A stretch of 15,925 bases of DNA from Clostridia bacterium. GTDB taxonomy: Bacteria; Bacillota; Clostridia; TANB77; CAG-508. The notes beneath the pieces are model-generated. The model saw only the letters and a list, made by a program, of their open reading frames with translations. It was not told the DNA's origin and ran no database searches. The translations under genes and the position numbers were made by a program. Where the stretch lies: positions 1 through 15,925 of the forward strand of contig JAAVXQ010000145.1 in NCBI GenBank assembly GCA_022790685.1, read 5' to 3'. This document shows, piece by piece, positions 8,235 to 14,253 of this stretch (positions within the stretch are counted from its first letter, which is position 1; each line of letters starts with the position of its first letter).

Positions 8235-10196
8235 TTATTTTCCCATATTTTCTAAAGCTTTTATTTTATCTCTTAGTTCAGCTGCTTTTTCAAATTCCAT
8301 ATTTTTAGCAGCTTTTAGCATCTCATTTGTTAATTTGTCAATTATCTCTTCTACTGTTTCTTCTTTTCCGATATTATACTCATTCCCAATATCTTCTATG
8401 ATAGTTGCTTTTATAGTATCTCTTACAGATTTTTTAATAGTTTGAGGAGTTATATGGTTCTTAATATTATATTCCTCTTGTATTTTTCTTCTTCTATTAG
8501 TTTCGGAAATAGCTTTTTCCATGGATTCTGTAAGTTCATCTGCATACATTATAACTCTTCCTTCTGTATTTCTTGCTGCACGACCAATTGTTTGTATCAA
8601 AGAACGTTCAGAACGAAGGAAGCCCTCTTTATCTGCATCTAATATAGCAACTAAAGAAACTTCTGGAATATCTAGACCTTCTCTTAAAAGGTTAATACCT
8701 ACTAAAACATCGAATTCTCCAAGCCTTAAATCTCTTATTATTTCCATTCTTTCTAAAGCTTTTATATCTGAATGCATATATCTAACTTTTATGTCATTAT
8801 TTCGTAAATAAGCTGTTAAATCTTCAGCCATCTTTTTAGTTAATGTTGTAACTAAAACTCTTTCTCCTTTTTGGGTTTGCAAATTTATTTGTTCTATTAA
8901 ATCATCTATTTGATTTTCAGTTGGTTTTACTTCAATTTTAGGATCTAATAAACCTGTAGGACGTATTATTTGTTCAACTACATTATTTTGACTATGTTCC
9001 TTTTCATAATCTGCTGGTGTTGCGCTTACAAAAATACATTGATTTATTCTTTGCTCAAATTCTTCAAATTTAAGAGGTCTATTATCAAAAGCTGATGGAA
9101 GCCTAAATCCAAAATTAACTAAGGATTCTTTTCTTGCTCTATCACCATTATACATAGCCCTTACTTGTGGTATGGTAGCATGTGACTCGTCTATTAAAAG
9201 TAAAAAATCATCAGGAAAATAATCAAATAAAGTATAGGGACTACTGCCTGGTTCTCTACCACTAATATGTCTTGAATAGTTTTCTATTCCTTGGCAAAAT
9301 CCTGTTTCTTTTAACATTTCTATATCAAAATTTGTTCTTTCTTCTATTCTTTGTGCTTCAATTAGCTTTTTTTTCTCTGTAAAATATTTTATCCTATCTT
9401 CTAATTCTTCTTCAATTGTTCCTATTGCTCTTTCTAATTTATCTTTACTAGTTACATAGTGTGAGTTAGGATATATCATAACATGTTGCCTTTGCCCTAT
9501 TACTTTTCCAGTAAGAGGATTAATTTCAGATATCTTTTCTATTTCGTCTCCCCAGAATTCAACTCTTATAGCACTTTCTTCTTGATTAGATGGATATATT
9601 TCTAAAATATCACCTTTTGCTCTAAAGTTTCCACGTTTAAAATCCATTTCATTTCTGGAATATTGCATATTTACAAGTTTTTTCATTACATCATTTCTAC
9701 TTTTTTCCATTCCAGGTCTTAAAGAAACAATCATGTTTTCATAATCAATAGGATCTCCGAAGTCCATATATACATGATACAGAGGCTATAACTATTACAT
9801 CTCTGGTTTCAAATAAAGAAGCTGTAGCTGAATGTCTAAGTTTATCTATTTCATCATTTATAGAGGCATCTTTTTCTATATAAGTATCAGAAGAAGCAAT
9901 GTATGCTTCTGGCTGATAGTAATCATAATAACTTACAAAATATTCTACATTGTTTTCAGGAAAAAATTCTTTAAATTCAGAATAAAGTTGTCCGAGCTAA
10001 AGTTTTATTATGTGCTAAAACTAGAGTTGGTCTTTGTACTTTTTCAATTATATTTGCCATTGTAAAAGTTTTTCCGAGAACCTGTAACTCCAAGTAAAGT
10101 TTGAAATTTTTTACCTGCTTCTAAGCCTTTGGATAAATATTCTATCGCATTTGGTTGGTCTCCAGTGGGTTTATATTCTGAATGAATTTTAAACAT
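8235..10196 (-). CDS. uvrB: Excinuclease ABC subunit B, UvrB, read through three +1 frameshifts
   Basis: UvrB is loaded by UvrA at DNA lesions, verifies damage with its helicase-like fold and recruits UvrC. With three single bases skipped, the gene encodes 652 residues, the normal family length. Visible are Walker A GVTGSGKT (36-43), the damage-probing beta-hairpin region YYDYYQPEAYI (89-99), Walker B LLIDESHAT, the helicase motif QTIGRAARN, and a C-terminal UVR motif (KNMEFEKAAELRDKIK) for UvrC binding. The breaks fall after Ser40 (inside Walker A), Ala67 (TLA-GQLY) and Leu145 (IYGL-GDP). At each, an extra C precedes a GGA codon. Failing to shift would end translation at 50, 72 or 148 residues. 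The ATG at 10196 has AAAGGA upstream. Downstream frame from 9758 to the stop is uninterrupted. I regard the gene as functional; coincident sequencing errors are the competing explanation. Confidence 0.92.
9756..9762 (-). other. +1 frameshift site 3 in uvrB (CTT CGG A)
   Basis: Zero frame GGA CTT CGG AGA TCC TAT TGA stops three codons after CGG. Skipping the C at 9759 gives GGA CTT GGA GAT CCT, the conserved Tyr-Gly-Leu-Gly-Asp-Pro of UvrB. Confidence 0.8.
9991..9997 (-). other. +1 frameshift site 2 in uvrB (GCT CGG A)
   Basis: Zero frame GCT CGG ACA ACT TTA TTC TGA stops after five codons. Skipping the C at 9994 gives GCT GGA CAA CTT TAT, the Leu-Ala-Gly-Gln-Leu-Tyr found in many UvrB proteins. 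Confidence 0.8.
10073..10079 (-). other. +1 frameshift site 1 in uvrB (TCT CGG A), inside Walker A
   Basis: Zero frame GGT TCT CGG AAA AAC runs to a TGA at 10046-10044 (50 residues in total). Skipping the C at 10076 gives GGT TCT GGA AAA ACT, the Gly-Ser-Gly-Lys-Thr of the ATP-binding P-loop, which the enzyme cannot do without. Confidence 0.82.
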
Positions 10197-10224
10197 GTCT
10201 AATTTTTCCTTTCTAAAACATGAG

Positions 10225-10230
10225 ATTATA
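10225..10230 (-). promoter_or_regulatory. Possible -10 element of uvrB
   Basis: A perfect TATAAT on the minus strand 28 bases before the uvrB ATG. No convincing -35 is present (CATACA at 17 bases). I see no LexA/DinR-type box near it. Confidence 0.35.
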
Positions 10231-10342
10231 ATGTAATATATAGTTAATGTATGAGAATTTTTATTTTCTATATTAAAAATATTTATAGATAATATTCTAT
10301 TTAAATTTAATTAAAATATTATTTATTATATCAAATTTTGGC

Positions 10343-10370
10343 AAAAAAAACAAGGGATTTACCTTGTTTT
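10343..10370 (-). terminator. Terminator of the BspA-like gene
   Basis: On the minus strand AAAACAAGG pairs with CCTTGTTTT around a short loop and runs into eight T residues. It lies about 65 bases after the BspA-like stop. The remaining A+T-rich sequence between 10197 and 10435 shows no gene. Confidence 0.88.
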
Positions 10371-10435
10371 ATGTAAAGTATATTTTTAGAATAAAAACTT
10401 CTAAATATGATATAAGTAGCATTTTTATATTAAAA

Positions 10436-12073
10436 TTAATACAAATTATAAGCTCTTTTATCTTCTTCTGTAAGCTCAAAAAATCTAATAGCAGTATTTC
10501 TTTTTTTCCATAAACTAAGTGCTTTTTCTCCAATAAAAGACACTATTCCTTCTTCCCTTCCAAGTATATATTTACAAGTTTTAAAAGGAATAGAAAGGTT
10601 TGATATATTTGTTATTGAAATTTTTCTTAAAGTTGGGCAATTTGTAATAGCAAAATCAAAAGCTGTTTCTAAATTTAAAAAATTAATTTCTTCTAGGCTG
10701 GTTCCTTTAAAGCAATTTAATATATTTTGTGGTCTATCTAAAATATATAGTTTTAAGTCACCCATAAAAGTAACCTTTTTTAAATTTTTACAATTCAAAA
10801 ATGCATTATCTCCTATATTCATTATATTTTTGGGAAAAGTTAGTTCTGAAAGACTACTGCAATTTTCAAAAGAATTTTCTCCTATCATTTCTATTTTTCC
10901 AAAAGAGATGTCTTTAAGATTTATGCAATTTGAAAAAGTATTGTTTCCTATGCAATTATATCTTCTATCTGAACTTAAATTAACAGAAGAAGTATTATTT
11001 TTTTCTAAAAATTCAATTTCTTCTAAATTTTTCCAATTCGAATCTTTTTCAAAATTATATTTAGCAACACCATTTGTAGCTATAATAAGTTTTTTGGTAT
11101 TTTCAACCATATTATTATCAATATAGTTATTAAAGTATCTTATATTTCCATCTTTAAGTTCTAATTTAAAAGCAGGACCTCCAGAACTTGCCCATAAAAG
11201 AGCCATTTTTTTCTGATTGGATACTTCATTTAAATTATAAAACCATTTTTTTATTCTATATAATAATGGTTCATAATAAATATTTTCTAAGCTTTGCATA
11301 TTAATATCATTTTCTTTTTTAGAAATATTTTCTTCTGGTAGATTTAAATATTTTTTTGATTCTTTTTCTTGCAAATTTCCTATTATTTCAATATGTTGAT
11401 CTCTAGATCTAACTTCTTTTATAGTTAATATTTGTTGCCAAAGTTTATAGTCATATAAATCTTTTTCTGAAATTTTTTTTGCTAAATCTATCATCTTTTT
11501 TCTTTTTATAGTATCATGTTCTTCCTTTTTGGCTCCTTCAAATAAAGTTTCTTTAATAGCATTTATTAAGTATTCTTTTTTACAATATTCAAAGGCTCTA
11601 GCCAGATCTAGAATACCTTTAGCTTTAAGCTGATATATTAAATTATCTAAAGATACTTTGCCAATATATCTATTATATTCAATTTCTTCTATAGGGTTAC
11701 GAATTTCTTTTTTCCAATTTCTTATATTCTCTTCCAAGTTTTCCCAAGATTTTTTTATTTTTTCTAAAATCTCTGCATCTAATTTATTATCTTCAGCACT
11801 TTCTATCAGATTATTTATTTTTAAAATAGAATAATCTATTTCAGAATCTAATAATATTAACTTTAAAAGTACCTCTAAAGATATATCATCAAATCCACTT
11901 AAAGCATTATTGTCCTCTAATACAATATGTTTTGCATCTTCTCTAATTGTTTTTAAAATGTTTTCAAATTCATTTGCTTTATCAAATTGATTTAAAATCT
12001 TTATTTCTTCAATTTTATTTTCTATCTGAAAAATTTCTTTAAGTAATAAATCAAATTCTTTTTTATTTATCAT
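10436..12073 (-). CDS. BspA-type leucine-rich-repeat protein without signal peptide
   Basis: A 545-residue protein in two parts. Residues 1 to about 290 are highly charged, Lys/Glu-rich and probably helical, with no recognised domain. Residues from about 350 to 520 contain BspA/TpLRR-like repeats of the form I-x-x-x-x-F-x-x-C-x-x-L-x-x-(I/L): IGNNTFSNCINLKDISF, IGENSFENCSSLSELTF and IGDNAFLNCKNLKKVTF. Such repeats usually mediate protein binding, often on the cell surface, but this protein has no signal peptide or wall anchor, so it appears cytoplasmic. I choose the ATG at 12073 over an upstream in-frame TTG (12085) because GGAG lies six bases before the ATG and overlaps the TTG region. It has its own promoter and terminator. 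Partner unknown. Confidence 0.75.
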   Translation of the reverse strand: MINKKEFDLLLKEIFQIENKIEEIKILNQFDKANEFENILKTIREDAKHIVLEDNNALSGFDDISLEVLLKLILLDSEIDYSILKINNLIESAEDNKLDAEILEKIKKSWENLEENIRNWKKEIRNPIEEIEYNRYIGKVSLDNLIYQLKAKGILDLARAFEYCKKEYLINAIKETLFEGAKKEEHDTIKRKKMIDLAKKISEKDLYDYKLWQQILTIKEVRSRDQHIEIIGNLQEKESKKYLNLPEENISKKENDINMQSLENIYYEPLLYRIKKWFYNLNEVSNQKKMALLWASSGGPAFKLELKDGNIRYFNNYIDNNMVENTKKLIIATNGVAKYNFEKDSNWKNLEEIEFLEKNNTSSVNLSSDRRYNCIGNNTFSNCINLKDISFGKIEMIGENSFENCSSLSELTFPKNIMNIGDNAFLNCKNLKKVTFMGDLKLYILDRPQNILNCFKGTSLEEINFLNLETAFDFAITNCPTLRKISITNISNLSIPFKTCKYILGREEGIVSFIGEKALSLWKKRNTAIRFFELTEEDKRAYNLY

Positions 12074-12102
12074 AAGTATCTCCAAATCTATTTTATAATA
12101 AA

Positions 12103-12131
12103 ATTATACATATATATTTTTTTATTTACAA
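12103..12131 (-). promoter_or_regulatory. Promoter of the BspA-like gene
   Basis: TTGTAA, a 17-base spacer and TATAAT on the minus strand; the -10 ends 29 bases before the chosen ATG at 12073. Confidence 0.65.
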
Positions 12132-12162
12132 TATAATATATAAATTTTTTTAAATTAAAGAC

Positions 12163-12202
12163 AAACGGCATAGCACAATTTTTAAGTTGTACTACGCCGT
12201 TT
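12163..12202 (-). terminator. Hairpin terminator after the membrane-anchored protein gene
   Basis: AAACGGC pairs with GCCGTTT, and inside it TAG/CTA and ACAA/TTGT, with two mismatches. It starts about 15 bases after the stop of the gene at 12217. The T tract that follows on the minus strand is weak (GTCTTTAATTT). Confidence 0.6.
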
Positions 12203-12216
12203 AAAGAGGCTTTATC

Positions 12217-13197
12217 TTATTTTTTTAACATAGATTTAGGTAATATGAAACTTGCCCTCTCCTCTTTTTCTTCTTCGCCTATACTAAAATAAATCGTAAG
12301 TTCATTTTGAAAAGTAGCATCGTCTGAAGATTTGAATGAACGAAACTCTGCAGAAATAAATTCACCATCATATTCTTGAGATATGTACTTTTCACTAGAA
12401 TTTTCATGCATCGGGTCAAAGCGATATGTAGTCCATTCATCACTGATGTTATACGATATTATTACACCATTATCAAGCTTTCCTGCAAAACTTATATAAG
12501 AATCAAGTTGATTTATTTGCATTTCCATATTGGAAGAATGTGCTGGTGTAACAAAATCTAGTGAATATAAATCTCCATCAGTAGACATAAGCAGACCTTG
12601 TTTAATCATGCTAAAGTCTAAGTCATCTACTGAAGCTGTTGGAATGTCTACAGAAAAAGTCATTTCTCCATCTACATATTGTGCCAGAAATCCATACTTT
12701 TTGTTGATACACAAAGTTGCATGCCTTCCTGCCAAAACAACTTCTATTTCTTCTTTTTCATATTCTGGAAGAAATTCGAGGTCTATATTGGAAGAAACTT
12801 TAATTAGAGGCTTAATATGTCCATAAAATGGTTCTACTCCCATCCATAACGCTCTGTTTTCTACCCCCATACAAACATAACCTTGGTCTGAAAGGAAAAA
12901 TCTTACGGACTCTAATTTTTTTCCATTTATTTCAATCTTTTCTAGTGTGGGTGCAGTTTCGTCATCAGAAGGTTCCAGGAAGGAGTGGTATAGGTCGATA
13001 AGTTCCTTAGTATCTTTGGGAATGTCGTCAATACATGTTGTTTTTTGCTTTGATAAGCGTATTATCCCTTTCAGTTCCGATTCTTCTAAAGGTATGCTGT
13101 TAGAAGCTATCTTAATTTGAAATAGCATTCCACCTATGAAAGCAAGGACTATTGCTAATGCGAAAAAGACTATGAGTTTCCGAGAATTTGTTTTCAT
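12217..13197 (-). CDS. Membrane-anchored protein of unknown function, probably horizontally acquired
   Basis: A 326-residue protein starting MKTNSRKLIVFF with a single N-terminal hydrophobic segment (about residues 8-27), so probably a signal anchor with a large outer domain. The rest is acidic and seems rich in beta-strand; no family is recognised. Two Cys residues lie near residues 55 and 110. The ATG is preceded by AAAGGAGAG at good spacing, and a perfect consensus promoter lies upstream. By eye the gene is less A+T rich than its neighbours and uses codons they avoid (CCG, TCG and one CGG). That CGG is codon 6, in the text TCT CGG AAA, the same seven bases as frameshift site 1 of uvrB; here, however, the long frame requires CGG to be read in place, since a +1 shift would meet TAG three codons later. 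It may come from a donor that decodes CGG normally. Confidence 0.7.
   Translation of the reverse strand: MKTNSRKLIVFFALAIVLAFIGGMLFQIKIASNSIPLEESELKGIIRLSKQKTTCIDDIPKDTKELIDLYHSFLEPSDDETAPTLEKIEINGKKLESVRFFLSDQGYVCMGVENRALWMGVEPFYGHIKPLIKVSSNIDLEFLPEYEKEEIEVVLAGRHATLCINKKYGFLAQYVDGEMTFSVDIPTASVDDLDFSMIKQGLLMSTDGDLYSLDFVTPAHSSNMEMQINQLDSYISFAGKLDNGVIISYNISDEWTTYRFDPMHENSSEKYISQEYDGEFISAEFRSFKSSDDATFQNELTIYFSIGEEEKEERASFILPKSMLKK
13179..13185 (-). other. TCT CGG A heptamer at codons 5-6 of the gene at 12217-13197
   Basis: Identical in sequence to uvrB site 1, but in a gene that must not shift here: the +1 frame reads GGA AAC TCA TAG. If CGG causes shifting in this host, most initiation on this gene would abort after about eight codons. 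Confidence 0.6.
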
Positions 13198-13238
13198 ACA
13201 GATATCTCTCCTTTTGTGATTGATTTTTTTGTGATTAT

Positions 13239-13305
13239 GTTAGCTAATAAAATACCTCTTTTCTCTAAATTTTCTTATTTGAACTTTCTTTTAAGAAATG
13301 CTAAC
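13239..13305 (-). other. Inverted repeat in the 5' leader of the membrane-anchored protein gene
   Basis: On the minus strand GTTAGC (13305-13300... read as the complement of the plus text) pairs with GCTAAC (13244-13239), enclosing a small TTTCTT/AAGAAA hairpin (13285-13298). The leader between promoter and start is about 115 bases. Function unknown. The stems are short and could be chance in A+T-rich DNA. Confidence 0.3.
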
Positions 13306-13319
13306 TATAAATCTCAAAT

Positions 13320-13348
13320 ATTATAGCATCTTATACTTATTATGTCAA
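13320..13348 (-). promoter_or_regulatory. Perfect consensus sigma-70/sigma-A promoter of the membrane-anchored protein gene
   Basis: TTGACA, exactly 17 bases, TATAAT on the minus strand. Both hexamers match the consensus fully, so strong constitutive transcription is expected unless the leader regulates it. Confidence 0.85.
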
Positions 13349-13395
13349 CATAAGCAAAAGATTAAATAAAAGACTTATCATAATGAATTGTTGAA

Positions 13396-13435
13396 ATAAA
13401 AAAAGCATAAAAGAATATAATTCTTTCATGCTTTT
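13396..13435 (-). terminator. Terminator of the cohesin operon
   Basis: On the minus strand a 16-base-pair stem (outer arm AAAAGCAT/ATGCTTTT, inner AAAGAAT/ATTCTTT, one G-T pair) with a three-base loop runs into seven T residues. It follows the LPKAG cohesin gene by about 20 bases. Confidence 0.88.
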
Positions 13436-13454
13436 ATATTTTATTTGTTATTTT

Positions 13455-14225
13455 CTATTTTCCAGATTTATTTATTTTGTTTGTTATAACTTCAAATCTA
13501 ATATAGAATACTACTACTAACACAAGTAATATTCCTACTAATGTTAATACTAAACTTGCATCTCCTGCTTTAGGTAATACACCTTTTTTTACAGTATCAT
13601 TATCTACAGTATTATTTTTTGTAGATATCTTATTAGTTGTATTATTAGTTACATTATTTTTTGTTGTATTATTGCTTGGATCTTTAATTAAATTTTGTAA
13701 TGTTTCATTTTTTACAGGATCTTTAGTAGTATTTTCAACAGTAGTATTATTTACTGGAGTATTTTGTTTACCAATCTTAATTGTAGTAGAAACATTATCA
13801 GTTTTTATGTCTGTTGCACCATTTGATGCTTCAATTGACTCAAGTGATACAGCTGTTTCTCCACTAGCATTGTCATTTGCTTTAAAAGTTGCTTTTAAGA
13901 TTGCTTCATTTGAAGTTGTAGGTCCATTTCTGTCTGTAACAAATTTTCCATTTGCATCATTATAAACTGGATCTGTCCAATTTCCTTGTTTTTCTAGTTT
14001 TACTAATGTTAATGCATTTTTATCATATTTAACTGTTCCTGTTATAGTTATAAGTCCACTATCATCTTGAACATTAGAAAGATTTACATCAACTGTAAAT
14101 TCTTCTGATGGATTAATTTCATTTTTTGATGCTTTTAATTCAGTTTTATATGATGAAGCATATACACTAGTCATCATTGTAATAACTATTAAAGATATTA
14201 AAATTAATGATATTACTTTTTTCAT
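13455..14225 (-). CDS. Cell-wall-anchored cohesin-domain protein (LPKAG sorting signal)
   Basis: A 256-residue surface protein. Order of parts: a signal peptide (residues 1-24, Lys-Lys then Ile/Leu/Val core, ending VYASS); one cohesin-type domain (about 27-150), with the typical start NEINPSEEFTVDVNLSNV and the YDKNALTLVKLE strand; an Asn/Thr-rich linker (about 152-210); the sorting motif LPKAG (217-221); a hydrophobic stretch (224-242); and a basic tail. LPKAG departs from LPXTG at the fourth position (Ala for Thr) but the rest of the signal is complete, so a sortase of matching specificity is expected elsewhere. The domain should bind a dockerin. It follows the dockerin-bearing gene by only 28 bases, with AAGGGA before the ATG, and is followed by a strong terminator: the two form one operon and may bind each other. 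Confidence 0.8.
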   Translation of the reverse strand: MKKVISLILISLIVITMMTSVYASSYKTELKASKNEINPSEEFTVDVNLSNVQDDSGLITITGTVKYDKNALTLVKLEKQGNWTDPVYNDANGKFVTDRNGPTTSNEAILKATFKANDNASGETAVSLESIEASNGATDIKTDNVSTTIKIGKQNTPVNNTTVENTTKDPVKNETLQNLIKDPSNNTTKNNVTNNTTNKISTKNNTVDNDTVKKGVLPKAGDASLVLTLVGILLVLVVVFYIRFEVITNKINKSGK

Positions 14226-14253
14226 ATTTTTCCCTTCTTACTTTATTATAATT

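Noticed and set aside
8167..8811. Plus-strand open frames opposite uvrB and the other minus-strand genes
   Set aside because: They lie wholly within conserved genes on the other strand, lack ribosome sites, and have the composition of antisense readings.
9756..10079. Explaining the uvrB and uvrA breaks as plain random sequencing error
   Set aside because: Not excluded, but disfavoured: four errors would all have to be the same base in the same context, with none elsewhere in the conserved genes. A systematic error remains the main alternative and is stated as such.
1536..10079. Simple codon reassignment of CGG to another amino acid
   Set aside because: The extra base changes the frame, so giving CGG any single-residue meaning would not restore the proteins.
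12071..12085. TTG start (12085) for the BspA-like protein
   Set aside because: The downstream ATG at 12073 has GGAG at six bases, and the TTG overlaps that ribosome site.
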